From assembly GCF_000226255.1 (NCBI RefSeq), contig NZ_AGFG01000044.1:8993-72992 (forward strand): 64,000 nt of DNA, read 5' to 3'. A program made the translations under genes and the position numbers. The stretch comes from Desulfovibrio sp. A2 (lineage in GTDB: Bacteria; Desulfobacterota; Desulfovibrionia; Desulfovibrionales; Desulfovibrionaceae). Shown here one piece after another: positions 9,747-18,147 of the stretch. The notes under the pieces are model-generated. The model was not told where the DNA came from. It saw only the letters and a list, made by a program, of their open reading frames with translations, and ran no database searches. Numbering within the stretch: the stretch's first letter is position 1; every line of letters starts with the position of its first letter.

Positions 9747-9782
9747 ACGCGGCGCACGGAAAAACTCCGTGCGCCGCGTTTT
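9747..9782 (+). terminator. Intrinsic terminator after thrC
   Basis: Fourteen-base perfect stem (ACGCGGCGCACGGA with its complement), 5-base loop AAAAC, then TTTT. It closes the thrC unit and insulates the sulfonate cluster that follows. Confidence 0.9.
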
Positions 9783-9865
9783 CATTCCTGTCTCCCGTCC
9801 CCCTCTCCCCCTTGCCGCGCAGGCCCCTCCGGCGACGGTCGCGTTTTTGCGACCCATCCGCCTTG

Positions 9866-9937
9866 TGCCATTCTGCACAATTCCCCTCTCAATGCTGAAA
9901 TATTTGATCAAAAATTTCATCGCGCCGCATTTCTGCA
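9866..9937 (+). promoter_or_regulatory. Candidate activator sites upstream of the glycyl radical enzyme
   Basis: TGCCATTCTGCA at 9866-9877 and CGCATTTCTGCA at 9926-9937, matching (the second with one mismatch) the palindrome TGC-N6-GCA, with starts exactly 60 bases apart (about six helical turns). They sit 80-150 bases upstream of a sigma-54 promoter, the usual position for an enhancer-binding protein. Three more copies lie at 13660-13810 before the partner operon. The probable binder is the activator at 22674; this is inference. Confidence 0.55.
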
Positions 9938-10016
9938 ACATCCGGCGTTGCGAACCCAACGGGCAGTGCGACGGACCAGACGCAGCAATACGCTAAAATA
10001 AAACACTTTAACGGGG

Positions 10017-10032
10017 TGGCACACTCGATGCT
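10017..10032 (+). promoter_or_regulatory. Sigma-54 promoter of the glycyl radical enzyme operon
   Basis: TGGCACACTCGATGCT: GG and GC are separated by 10 bases as sigma-54 requires, and the -24 element TGGCAC is perfect. Transcription should start near 10044, about 60 bases before the ATG at 10108. Confidence 0.8.
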
Positions 10033-10107
10033 TATGCCCGGCCAGTTCATGCATGTGCCGTGCATCCGCAACATCACTCACATGGGCCATGGCCCAGGGA
10101 GACCTAC

Positions 10108-12579
10108 ATGACCACCTGCTGCCTTTCCCCCCAGGAAGTGCGCCTGCAGAGCCCGGAACCGGACAAGGCCGGGCGCGAGCGCGTCTACGGCATTCTCGAG
10201 ACCTTCCAGTATCAGGTTCCGTTCATCGACGTGGAGCGCGCCCGCTACTTCACCGAGTCCATGCGCGCCACCGAGGGCCAGCTGCTGGCCCTGCGCTGGG
10301 CCAAGGCGCTGAAGAACTGCGCCGAGAAGATGACCGTGTACATCACCCCCAACCAACTCATCGCGGGCCGCGCCGGGCAGTTCGGCCGCTACGGCATCCT
10401 GTACCCGGAAATCGACGGCGACTTCTACGGCGTGGTCATGCGCGACCTGCCCAACCGCGCCAAGAGCCCGTTCCGCATCTCGGACACGGACATCAACATC
10501 ATCCTCGACGAAATCGCCCCCTACTGGGAAGGCAAGACCTACCACGAACACCTCAACGGCGCCCTGCCCGAGGAACTGCGCAACGTCACCTACGCCGACG
10601 ATTCAGGCCTGAAGTCCAAATTCGTGGTCAGCGAAACCTCTTCCTACCGTTCCGCCCTGCAGTGGGTGCACGACTACGAAAAGGTGCTGAGCCGAGGCAT
10701 GCTGGACATCCAGGCCGAAATGCGGACCCGCCTGAAAAGGCTGGACCCGGACAGCCCCATCGACAACTGGGAGAAGAAGCCCTTCCTGGAAGCCATGGTC
10801 ATCGTGTGCGACGCCTTCATGATCTGGGCGAAGCGCCACGCCGACCTCGCCCGCGAGCAGGCCGCCGCCGAAAAGAACCCCGCCCGCAAGCAGGAGCTGC
10901 TGCGCCTTGCCGACATCTGCGAGCGCGTGCCCGCGCACCCCGCCCGCACCTTCCACGAGGCCGTGCAGTCGCAGTGGTTCGTGCAGATGTTCTCGCGCAT
11001 CGAGCAGAAGGCCAGCGCCATCATCTCCAACGGGCGCATGGACCAGTACTTCTACCCGTACTACGCCAAGGACCTTGCCGAAGGCCGCATCACCGAAGAA
11101 CGCGCCATGGAGCTTCTGGAGTGCATGTGGGTGGAGATGGCGCAGTTCATCGACCTGTACATCAACCCCACCGGCAACGAGTTCAACGAAGGGTACGCCC
11201 ACTGGGAGGCCGTGACCATCGGCGGGCAGACCCCCGACGGCCATGACGCCACCAACGACCTGACCTACCTGTTCCTGCGTTCCAAGCGCGAATTCCCGCT
11301 GAACTATCCCGACCTCGCCACCCGCATCCACTCGCGCTCGCCCGAACGCTTCCTGTACGAGGTGGCCGAGACCATCAAGGACGGTTCCGGCTTTCCCAAG
11401 CTGATCAACGACGAGGAAATCGTGCCGCTGTACGTGGCCAAGGGCGCGCCCTTCAGGGACGCCCTGGACTACGCCGTGTCGGGGTGCACCGAGGCCCGCA
11501 TGCCCAACCGCGACACCTACACCTCGGGCTGCGTGTACATCAACTTCGCCACCGCCATGGAAATGACCATGCACAACGGGCGGATGCTGAAGTACGGCCA
11601 GGACGACCTGGTGGGCCTGGAAACCGGCGATCCCACCACCTTCACCACCTGGGAACGGTTCTGGGAAGCCTACAAGGCCCAGCACATGAACCTGCTGTCC
11701 AAGGCCTTCACCCAGCAGTACGTGGTGGACTGCCTGCGCCCGCAGCACTTCGCCTCGCCCTTTGCCTCGGTGCTGCACGACCTGTGCGTTGAAGACTGCA
11801 AGGACCTGCAATCGCCCAGGATCGAAGGCGGCGTGGACTTCTCGTACTTCGAGTTCCTGGGCTACGGCACGGTGGTTGACTCGCTGGCGGCGGTCAAGAA
11901 GCTGGTGTTCGAGGACAGGAAGGTGACCATGGCCGAGTTGGTGGCCGCCCTGCAAAACGACTTCGAGGGCTACGAGCCCCTGCGCGCCCTGATGCAGTCG
12001 GCCCCCTGCTACGGCAACAACTTGCCTTACGCCGACGCCATCGCCAAGGAAGTGGACCGCATGACCCAGGTCTTCGCGGAAAAGTACTCCAGGATCCGGG
12101 GCATCAACTGCGACGTGCGCTACGTGCCCATCACCTCGCACGTGCCCTTCGGCAAGGTGGTCAGCGCCACCCCCAACGGCCGCAAGGCGTGGACGGCCCT
12201 GTCCGACGGCTCCTCCGCCTCGCACGGCGCGGACCACAACGGCCCCACGGCGGTGCTGCTGTCCAACTACAATTCCAAGAACTGCGACCTGAAGAACCGC
12301 GCCTCGCGCCTGCTGAACATCAAGCTGTCGCCCAAGTGCGTCTCGGGCGAGGCGGGCACCCGCAAGCTCGTGGACATCATCCGCAGCTGGTGCGACCTGA
12401 AGCTGTGGCACCTGCAGTTCAACATCATCAACAAGGAAACCCTGCTCAAGGCCAAGGCAGACCCCAACAAGTACCGTGGGTTGCTGGTGCGCATCGCGGG
12501 GTACAGTTCGTACTTCTGCGACCTGTCGCCCGACCTGCAGGACGACGTGATCAACCGCACCGAACACGACGAAATGTAG
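10108..12579 (+). CDS. Glycyl radical enzyme, organosulfonate (isethionate/DHPS-type) sulfite-lyase
   Basis: Predicted to cleave a C-S bond by radical chemistry, releasing sulfite. The 823-residue protein has the catalytic pair C460 and E462 in [13 protein letters not shown] and the radical glycine G798 in RIAGYSSYF. It resembles isethionate sulfite-lyase (IslA/IseG) through most of its length: [51 protein letters not shown]. Residues aligning with the known sulfonate pocket are R181, Q185, W366 and R671; the position I map to IslA Phe682 is I675. Substrate could be isethionate, 2,3-dihydroxypropanesulfonate or a relative; the neighbouring C3-type dehydrogenases favour a C3 sulfonate. The start is the ATG with GGGAG 6 bases upstream. 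The activase follows 70 bases later. Confidence 0.88.
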   Translation: MTTCCLSPQEVRLQSPEPDKAGRERVYGILETFQYQVPFIDVERARYFTESMRATEGQLLALRWAKALKNCAEKMTVYITPNQLIAGRAGQFGRYGILYPEIDGDFYGVVMRDLPNRAKSPFRISDTDINIILDEIAPYWEGKTYHEHLNGALPEELRNVTYADDSGLKSKFVVSETSSYRSALQWVHDYEKVLSRGMLDIQAEMRTRLKRLDPDSPIDNWEKKPFLEAMVIVCDAFMIWAKRHADLAREQAAAEKNPARKQELLRLADICERVPAHPARTFHEAVQSQWFVQMFSRIEQKASAIISNGRMDQYFYPYYAKDLAEGRITEERAMELLECMWVEMAQFIDLYINPTGNEFNEGYAHWEAVTIGGQTPDGHDATNDLTYLFLRSKREFPLNYPDLATRIHSRSPERFLYEVAETIKDGSGFPKLINDEEIVPLYVAKGAPFRDALDYAVSGCTEARMPNRDTYTSGCVYINFATAMEMTMHNGRMLKYGQDDLVGLETGDPTTFTTWERFWEAYKAQHMNLLSKAFTQQYVVDCLRPQHFASPFASVLHDLCVEDCKDLQSPRIEGGVDFSYFEFLGYGTVVDSLAAVKKLVFEDRKVTMAELVAALQNDFEGYEPLRALMQSAPCYGNNLPYADAIAKEVDRMTQVFAEKYSRIRGINCDVRYVPITSHVPFGKVVSATPNGRKAWTALSDGSSASHGADHNGPTAVLLSNYNSKNCDLKNRASRLLNIKLSPKCVSGEAGTRKLVDIIRSWCDLKLWHLQFNIINKETLLKAKADPNKYRGLLVRIAGYSSYFCDLSPDLQDDVINRTEHDEM

Positions 12580-12593
12580 CATCCGCATCCACA

Positions 12594-12626
12594 GGAGAGG
12601 GGGGAAGAGGCTGACGCCCCCTCTCC
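12594..12626 (+). promoter_or_regulatory. Stem-loop between the lyase and activase genes
   Basis: Perfect 10-base stem GGAGAGGGGG / CCCCCTCTCC with a 13-base loop, no T-tract. It could stabilise the upstream mRNA or reduce read-through, giving more lyase than activase. Its function is inference. Confidence 0.6.
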
Positions 12627-12649
12627 GTCATCACGGGAAGAGGCACCCC

Positions 12650-13552
12650 ATGCAGGACAAGGAACAGACGGGCATCGTCTTCAACATGCAGAAATATTCC
12701 GTGCACGATGGCGCGGGCATCCGCACCATGGTCTTCTTCAAGGGCTGCCCGCTGCGCTGCGCGTGGTGCAGCAACCCCGAATCGCAACGCCCCCAGCCGG
12801 AGCGCGGCTTCAGCCGCTACAGGTGCCTTTCCCCGGCCGTGTGCGGCTACTGCATTCCCGCCTGCCCCAGGGGGTGCATCCTCGACATCGAGGGACTGCT
12901 GGCCATCGACTACACCCGCTGCGACGGCTGCCTGCTTTGCGCCCAGGCCTGTCCCACCGGGGCCATGAACGTCTACGGCCAGCGGCTGACCGTGGCCGAG
13001 GTGCTGGAGACGGTGGAACAGGACACGGTGTTCTACGCCCGGTCCGGCGGCGGCATGACCTTGTCAGGGGGCGAGGTGATGCAGCAGCCTGAGTTCGCCG
13101 TGGCCCTGCTGCGCGAGGCGCGCCACAGGCGCATCAACACGGCCATGGAAACCTGCGGGCACTGCGATGGCGACATGCTGGCGGAAGCCTGTCGCCACCT
13201 TGATTCGCTGATCTTCGACATCAAGCAACTGGATTCGGAAAGGCACAAGCAAGGCACCGGCGTGGGCAACGAGCGTATTCTCGAAAACTTCCTGCGCGTG
13301 TGTCGAGAGTTTCCCGAACTGCCCATTCTGGCCCGCACCCCGGTCATCCCCGGCTTCAACGATACCGAGGACGACATCCGGGCCATCGCCCGGTTCCTGC
13401 CCAAGCGCGCCAACCTGCGCTACGAGCTGCTTCCGTACCACCGCATGGGCCAGGCCAAATACGAATTCCTGGGCCGCGCCTTTCCCATGGGCGGCGCGCA
13501 ACTGGCGGATGGCGCCCTGAACCGGTTGAGAAGCGTGGCCCTGGCCCGTTGA
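12650..13552 (+). CDS. Glycyl radical enzyme activating enzyme (radical SAM)
   Basis: Uses S-adenosylmethionine and an iron-sulfur cluster to install the glycyl radical on the preceding lyase. The 300-residue protein has the radical-SAM motif C33-x3-C37-x2-C40, then a ferredoxin-like insert with Cys at 59, 65, 68, 72 and 76 and C91-x2-C94-x2-C97-x3-C101, as in activases of the choline- and sulfonate-lyase group. SGGEVMQQ is the usual SAM-binding GGE motif. The ATG has GAGG 6 bases before it. An intrinsic terminator ends the two-gene operon. Partner identity follows from adjacency and family. Confidence 0.92.
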   Translation: MQDKEQTGIVFNMQKYSVHDGAGIRTMVFFKGCPLRCAWCSNPESQRPQPERGFSRYRCLSPAVCGYCIPACPRGCILDIEGLLAIDYTRCDGCLLCAQACPTGAMNVYGQRLTVAEVLETVEQDTVFYARSGGGMTLSGGEVMQQPEFAVALLREARHRRINTAMETCGHCDGDMLAEACRHLDSLIFDIKQLDSERHKQGTGVGNERILENFLRVCREFPELPILARTPVIPGFNDTEDDIRAIARFLPKRANLRYELLPYHRMGQAKYEFLGRAFPMGGAQLADGALNRLRSVALAR

Positions 13553-13611
13553 TCCTCCGCTACCCTCGTGGGCGCCGCCTCCCCCCCCTCGCCCCAGTCC
13601 CTGCTTTCCCC

Positions 13612-13639
13612 GGCATCCCTTTGTGGATGCCGTTTTTTT
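13612..13639 (+). terminator. Intrinsic terminator after the activase
   Basis: GGCATCC stem, CTTTGT loop, GGATGCC stem, then G and seven T. It closes the lyase-activase unit. Confidence 0.9.
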
Positions 13640-13659
13640 GCGCCGTTCGCAGGGAACAG

Positions 13660-13810
13660 TGCAAATCGGCACAATCTCCCCCTCCAGGCGATGCAATTTT
13701 GCACTACAGCCAAGGTGGTCTCGCCTAGCTCACTAATATTAAATGCTTTTTTCAGTGCGCGCCTTGCGTCGCTTTTTTGCATCATATATAAGACTTGGTG
13801 CACTTCTGCA
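13660..13810 (+). promoter_or_regulatory. Three candidate activator sites
   Basis: TGCAAATCGGCA (13660-13671), TGCAATTTTGCA (13692-13703) and TGCACTTCTGCA (13799-13810), all TGC-N6-GCA. Starts are 32 and 107 bases apart, near whole helical turns. The flanks of the first (GTGC...GCACAAT...CCCC) also resemble the site upstream of the lyase gene, which suggests a shared activator. Confidence 0.55.
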
Positions 13811-14066
13811 TTTCACTGTTTTGTAGTTTTTGATCATGGCTGTTTTTCAACATGTTAGAGCACAAAAAAGAACGCCTCCCATTACCATGATGTTGAAAAG
13901 CGACGTTGCCGGTCTCGTGCCGCGTGCGGTTCACAGCCAGCTTGCGGACAAGATGCCCCCCCAAAGGAAAATCACTTGGCAATATTACATAATATTATCA
14001 GTATATTGCCTGGCAAAAAAGAGTGTTCATACAATCAATTTCTTCGCTTGCTCAATCATTCACAAC

Positions 14067-14082
14067 CGGCACCATTCTTGCT
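14067..14082 (+). promoter_or_regulatory. Sigma-54 promoter of the dehydrogenase/ABC operon
   Basis: CGGCACCATTCTTGCT: GG and GC separated by 10 bases, -24 GGCAC and -12 TTGCT both canonical. Transcription should start near 14093, leaving a leader of about 330 bases before the ATG at 14427. Confidence 0.75.
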
Positions 14083-14426
14083 CCTCTCTGAAACACGCCA
14101 CTCGCACATGGCCCGTAGCAGTGGCGGCGACGCGGCGGAGATGCAAACCAACTGCTTATCCATGCACACTGATGATCAGGCAGCTGTCTTATCCATGGAG
14201 TTTCCATGACGAAAAGCTTCCGTTGGTTGCAACGCTGCTCATCCGCAACGCATCACGCCATGCCCCGCCACGGCGTCCGCAACGAAGCACGAAGGGAAAA
14301 GCAGGCCGCGAATGGATTAGCCCGCGTTTCACATGCGGTGGGTGCTTGCGAAAGACACCCGTGCCACATCGTTCACCAACACGTCGACGCCAGCTCCAGA
14401 TGGCGTCCGCTTGCGGCAGGTCTCCC

Positions 14427-15230
14427 ATGAATCAGACCGAACGTCCCGTTGCACCCGCCCCGCCCCCCCAGGCCGGACTGTTCGACCTTGCGGGCAGGAG
14501 CGCGCTGGTCACCGGCGGCAGCGCCGGTCTTGGCGAAGCCATGGCCACCGCGCTGGGACTCGCCGGGGCGCGCGTGCTGCTGCTGGCCCGCCGCCAACCC
14601 GAACTGGACCGGGCGGTCGGGCGCCTCGCCTCTCTGGGCATCGATGCCCAGACGCTTTCCGCGGACCTGGCCGACCCCGCCGCCATCGCGGTCGGCGCGA
14701 CGCGGGCCCGGGACATGCTGGGCCGGGTGGACATCCTGGTCAACGCGGCGGGCATCAACCTGCGCCAACCGTTCGAGGACATCACCCCCGAAGCCTGGCG
14801 GCGCCAGATCGACCTGCACCTTTCCGCACCGTTCTTCCTCGTCCAGGCGCTGGCCCCCGGCATGCGCGAACGCCGCTGGGGCCGCATCATCAACATCGCC
14901 TCCCTGCAAGCCTACCGGGCCATGCCCCACAGCGCGCCCTACGGCGCGGCCAAGGGCGGCATCGTGCAGCTTACCCGCGCCATGGCCCAGGCCTGGGGGC
15001 CGTACGGCATCACCTGCAACGCCATCGGCCCCGGCTTTTTCCCCACCGCGCTCACCGCTCCGGTGTTCGACGATCCGGAAACAGCTTCCCGCCACGCGGC
15101 GCAAACCTGCCTTGGCCGCAACGGGCGCATGGAAGATCTGCATGGCCTGACCATATTCCTCGCAAGCAACGCATCATCGTACGTCACTGGGCAAACGATC
15201 ATGCTCGATGGTGGATTCACGGCGAAGTAA
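14427..15230 (+). CDS. Short-chain dehydrogenase/reductase
   Basis: NAD(P)-dependent alcohol/ketone oxidoreductase of the classical SDR family, 267 aa. The cofactor motif TGGSAGLG is at 29-36, NAAG at 106-109, and the catalytic set S159, Y172 and K176 (YGAAK) is complete. The overall pattern resembles gluconate-5-dehydrogenase or 3-oxoacyl-reductase types, so substrate cannot be read from family alone. It is the first gene after a sigma-54 promoter and precedes a sulfonate-type ABC transporter. A role in oxidising or epimerising a hydroxy-alkanesulfonate is inference. Only a weak AGG precedes the ATG; the stop of a 74-codon upstream frame overlaps it as ATGA. Confidence 0.85.
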   Translation: MNQTERPVAPAPPPQAGLFDLAGRSALVTGGSAGLGEAMATALGLAGARVLLLARRQPELDRAVGRLASLGIDAQTLSADLADPAAIAVGATRARDMLGRVDILVNAAGINLRQPFEDITPEAWRRQIDLHLSAPFFLVQALAPGMRERRWGRIINIASLQAYRAMPHSAPYGAAKGGIVQLTRAMAQAWGPYGITCNAIGPGFFPTALTAPVFDDPETASRHAAQTCLGRNGRMEDLHGLTIFLASNASSYVTGQTIMLDGGFTAK

Positions 15231-15270
15231 CCGATGTTTTCCTGTGTCAGACGGCTCCGTCCCGGCTTCA

Positions 15271-15285
15271 TGTGACAATTTCACA
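15271..15285. promoter_or_regulatory. Palindrome resembling a CRP-type half-site pair
   Basis: TGTGA-CAATT-TCACA, a perfect inverted repeat 24 bases before the binding-protein ATG. The CRP consensus has six central bases rather than five, so it may be a different CRP/FNR-family operator or just a small hairpin. Confidence 0.3.
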
Positions 15286-15308
15286 GCATAGCAACAGCGA
15301 GGTCGTAC

Positions 15309-16391
15309 ATGAAAAAACGTCTAGCCACTGCCCTTGCCCTCCTTCTTGCCGGCGCATTCATGGTCGCCGGATTCACCCCCCCTTGCGCCAGCGCGGCCGA
15401 CAAGCCTGAAATCCGCACCAGCGCGCAGCCCTGCCTGCACGGCATGCCGCTGTGGTACGCGGAAAAGGCCAACTGGCTCGCCAATGCCCCGTTCACCAAC
15501 AAGTTCATGCTGTTCGCCTCGGGCGCGCCCCAGGTGGAGGCGCTGGCCGCGGACCAGTGGGACGTGGGGGCCATGGGAGCCCTGCCCACCATGATGGCCA
15601 GCATGCGCTACGGCTACAAGTTCATCGGCATTTCCAACGACGAATCGGAAACCAACGACCTGTGGGTGCGCCCCGATTCGCCGCTGCTGAAGAACAAGGG
15701 CGTCAACCCCAAGCTTCCCGACGTCTACGGCAGCCCCGACGACTGGAAGGGCAGAAAGGTGCTGGCCACCACCGTGTCCACCGGCCATTACGCCCTCACC
15801 GCCACCCTCGCCGCGCTGGGGCTGAAGGACACCGACGTCTCGCTGGTGCACATGGAGCAAGGCCAGGCCGTCACCGCCTTCAACGCGGGCGAAGGCGACG
15901 TGATCCAGCTGTGGGCCCCGTTCAGCTACATCGCCGAGGCCAAGGGCTGGAAAAAGGTCTCCTCGGGCCACAAGGCCGGGGTGGTCATTCTGGGCGGCAT
16001 CGGCGTGCGCAAGGACTTTGCCGAGAAGTTCCCCGACCTCGTGGTGGACTGGCTGGACGTGTACATGCGCGGCATCGAGATGATGAAGACCGAGCCCGGC
16101 AAGAGCGTTGAGCCCCTGCTGAACTACTTCACCGGGTACTGCGGCCTGGAACTGACCCGCGACCAGGTGGAAAAGGAATTCAAGTACCGCCCCCTGTACG
16201 ACGTGAACGAACAGGTGCGCCTGCTGGAAGACCCGGCCAAGACCGCCGCGTGGATGGACGGCGTCGCCAGGTTCATGCTCACCCAGGGCCGCATCACCGC
16301 CAAGGAATACGACCGCTACGTCAAGAGCAACTACGGGATCGACCCGTCGTTCATGAAGAAGCTGGCCGAACGCCGCGCCGCGGCGAAATAG
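15309..16391 (+). CDS. ABC transporter periplasmic binding protein (SsuA/TauA-like)
   Basis: Predicted to bind a sulfonate or similar anion and deliver it to the permeases downstream. The 360-residue protein has a clear signal peptide (MKKRLATALALLLAGAFMVA, cleavage near ASAAD at about residue 30) and the NMT1/aliphatic-sulfonate binding-protein fold pattern: VEALAADQWDVGAMGALPTMM, LATTVSTGHYALTATLAALGL, QAVTAFNAGEGDVIQLWAP. An immediately downstream hairpin (16406) and four transporter genes place it at the head of the import operon. Ligand identity is inferred from the adjacent sulfite-lyase. Confidence 0.88.
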   Translation: MKKRLATALALLLAGAFMVAGFTPPCASAADKPEIRTSAQPCLHGMPLWYAEKANWLANAPFTNKFMLFASGAPQVEALAADQWDVGAMGALPTMMASMRYGYKFIGISNDESETNDLWVRPDSPLLKNKGVNPKLPDVYGSPDDWKGRKVLATTVSTGHYALTATLAALGLKDTDVSLVHMEQGQAVTAFNAGEGDVIQLWAPFSYIAEAKGWKKVSSGHKAGVVILGGIGVRKDFAEKFPDLVVDWLDVYMRGIEMMKTEPGKSVEPLLNYFTGYCGLELTRDQVEKEFKYRPLYDVNEQVRLLEDPAKTAAWMDGVARFMLTQGRITAKEYDRYVKSNYGIDPSFMKKLAERRAAAK

Positions 16392-16405
16392 CGACGCCGC
16401 CTCCG

Positions 16406-16436
16406 CCGTCCTCCGGCGCTTGGCGCCGGAGGACGG
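16406..16436 (+). promoter_or_regulatory. Strong stem-loop after the binding-protein gene
   Basis: Perfect 14-base stem CCGTCCTCCGGCGC with its complement and a TTG loop; no T-run beyond GTTAC. Stem-loops here usually stabilise the binding-protein message relative to the permeases; that role is inferred. Confidence 0.7.
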
Positions 16437-16528
16437 TTACGGAGGATGGCGCGACGACCCGCGCGACAGGTTCCGCCCGGCATGGAGCCCTGTCGTCCTC
16501 CCCTTCCCACGCGCGACAGGAGTCTAGC

Positions 16529-17368
16529 ATGCAGACAACCACAGACGACGCACCAAGCCCCGTATCGCTGGAGGTCGCAAAGGCCGGCTACCTCGCGGCC
16601 GCCGCCCGTGAACACTGGATATCCGTCGTCAGCCTGATCCTTTTCCTGGTCATCTGGGAACTGATCTGCCGGTTCGAGATCATCGGACCCTACCAGCTGG
16701 TTCCCCCATCCGAGATTCTTGGCGTCTTCGTGGACAAGCTGTCCGAGCCCAACCCCGACGGCGCGCTGTTGCAGCAGCACGCCTGGGCCAGCCTGTCGCT
16801 GGCGCTGGCCGGGTTCGGAGCCGCCGTGTGCATCGGCGTGCCGCTGGGGCTGCTGATGGGCTGGTACAAGCCCGTCAACCTGCTGGTGCGCCCGCTGTTC
16901 GACGCGGTGCGCCCCATACCGCCCATCGCCTGGATACCCATCGCCATCCTGTGGCTGGGCATCGGCATCCACGCCAAGGCGTTCATCATCTTTCTGGCGG
17001 CGTTCGTGCCCTGCGTGATCAATTCGTACACGGGCATCCGCCTGACCAACCCGGTGCTGATCCGCGTTGCCCGCATCTACGGCGCCTCCAATTTCGAAAC
17101 CTTCCGCAAGATCGGCATCCCCTCGGCCATCCCCATGGTGTTCACGGGCATCAAGCTGTCGCTCAACGCCGCGTGGACCACCCTGGTGGCGGCCGAACTG
17201 CTGGCCGCCTCGCAGGGGCTTGGCTACATGATCCAGCTCGGCCGCAGGCTGGCCCGCCCGGACATCATCATCGTGGGCATGCTGGCCATCGGCCTGCTGG
17301 GGGCGCTGATGTCGTGGGGGCTGACCAGGATCGAGGCCCGCTTCGCATCTTCCCGGAGGCTCTCATGA
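16529..17368 (+). CDS. ABC transporter permease 1 (SsuC/TauC-like)
   Basis: Inner-membrane subunit of the importer, 279 aa with about six hydrophobic segments. It carries the BPD_transp_1 motif region with the coupling-helix sequence RVARIYGASNFETFRKIGIPSAIP and the RPIPPIAWIPIAILWLG stretch typical of nitrate/sulfonate/taurine permeases. GGAG stands 7 bases before the ATG. Its TGA overlaps the start of permease 2 as ATGA, so the two are translationally coupled and probably form a heterodimer. Confidence 0.92.
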   Translation: MQTTTDDAPSPVSLEVAKAGYLAAAAREHWISVVSLILFLVIWELICRFEIIGPYQLVPPSEILGVFVDKLSEPNPDGALLQQHAWASLSLALAGFGAAVCIGVPLGLLMGWYKPVNLLVRPLFDAVRPIPPIAWIPIAILWLGIGIHAKAFIIFLAAFVPCVINSYTGIRLTNPVLIRVARIYGASNFETFRKIGIPSAIPMVFTGIKLSLNAAWTTLVAAELLAASQGLGYMIQLGRRLARPDIIIVGMLAIGLLGALMSWGLTRIEARFASSRRLS

Positions 17369-18147
17369 TCGGTCGACTCGGCAAGCGGCTGATGCCCGCC
17401 GCGCTCACCACCGGATCGCTGCTGGCCTTCGTGGCCTTCTGGCAGGTGGTCTCGCTGTACACCAACCCCGACTTCCTTCCCTCTCCCGGCCGCGTCTGGG
17501 ACGAAGCCGTGCGCCTGTTCCACACCCCCGTGGGCGGCAAGGACATCCTGGCCCACGTGGGCTTCAGCCTCAGGCGGGTGCTCACCGCCTACCTGTGGGC
17601 CACCGTGCTGGGGCTGCCGCTGGGCCTGTGCATGGGGTGGAACCGGACGTGCGAGAAGATCGTCTCGCCCATCTTCGAACTGCTGCGGCCCATCCCGCCC
17701 ATCGCCTGGATACCCATCGCCATCCTGTGGCTGGGCGTGGCCGAAGGGTCGAAGGTGTTCATCTGTTTCGTGGGCTCCTTCGTCATCCTGGTGCTGAACT
17801 CGTACACCGGCATGCGCTACGTGGACCCGCTGCTCATCGACGCGGCCCGCTCGTTCGGGGCCTCGCGCAGGCAGCAGTTCTTCAACGTGGCCGTGCCCGC
17901 GTGCCTGCCCTCCATCTTCGCCGGGCTGCAGAACGCGCTGTCCATGGCCTGGATGTGCGTGCTGGCGGCGGAACTGGTGGGCGCGCGCGAGGGCGTGGGG
18001 TTCATCATCATCCAGGGCATGGACCTGAACCGCCCGCCCATGATCCTCGTGGGCATGATCCTGATCGGCATCGTGGGTTCGCTGCTGGCGGCCTCGCTGC
18101 GCTGGGCGGAACGGGCGCTGTGCCCCTGGCGGAGGGAGCTTGTATGA
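17365..18147 (+). CDS. ABC transporter permease 2 (SsuC/TauC-like)
   Basis: Second inner-membrane subunit, 260 aa with about six membrane segments, paralogous to the preceding permease. Both share RPIPPIAWIPIAILWLG and the EAA-type loop (here DAARSFGASRRQQFFNVAVP). Most transporters of this class use a permease homodimer; two distinct permeases suggest a heterodimer. The ATG overlaps the upstream stop, and its own TGA overlaps the start of the first ATPase. GGAGG precedes the start. Confidence 0.92.
   Translation: MIGRLGKRLMPAALTTGSLLAFVAFWQVVSLYTNPDFLPSPGRVWDEAVRLFHTPVGGKDILAHVGFSLRRVLTAYLWATVLGLPLGLCMGWNRTCEKIVSPIFELLRPIPPIAWIPIAILWLGVAEGSKVFICFVGSFVILVLNSYTGMRYVDPLLIDAARSFGASRRQQFFNVAVPACLPSIFAGLQNALSMAWMCVLAAELVGAREGVGFIIIQGMDLNRPPMILVGMILIGIVGSLLAASLRWAERALCPWRRELV

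Larger units (their letters stand above)
13640..14426. other. AT-richer regulatory gap before the dehydrogenase/transporter operon
   Basis: Gene-free and much richer in A+T than its surroundings. It contains three TGC-N6-GCA palindromes (13660-13810), an inverted repeat GGCAATAT / ATATTGCC with a 17-base spacer (13978-14010), and a sigma-54 promoter at 14067. The AT-rich stretch between activator sites and promoter is a plausible bend or IHF region. A 74-codon frame with GGAG before its ATG (14206-14430) overlaps the next gene's start by ATGA but looks like no known protein. Confidence 0.6.

Noticed and set aside
10603..12588. 661-codon minus-strand frame opposite the glycyl radical enzyme
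   Set aside because: Low-complexity His/Gly/Val composition, no family signal, fully antisense to a well-supported gene.
10108..13552. Choline TMA-lyase, glycerol dehydratase or pyruvate formate-lyase identity for the glycyl radical enzyme
   Set aside because: The GCTE catalytic motif with the [11 protein letters not shown] and [13 protein letters not shown] segments fits sulfite-lyases better; PFL has a Cys-Cys pair, and no microcompartment or diol/choline genes are nearby.
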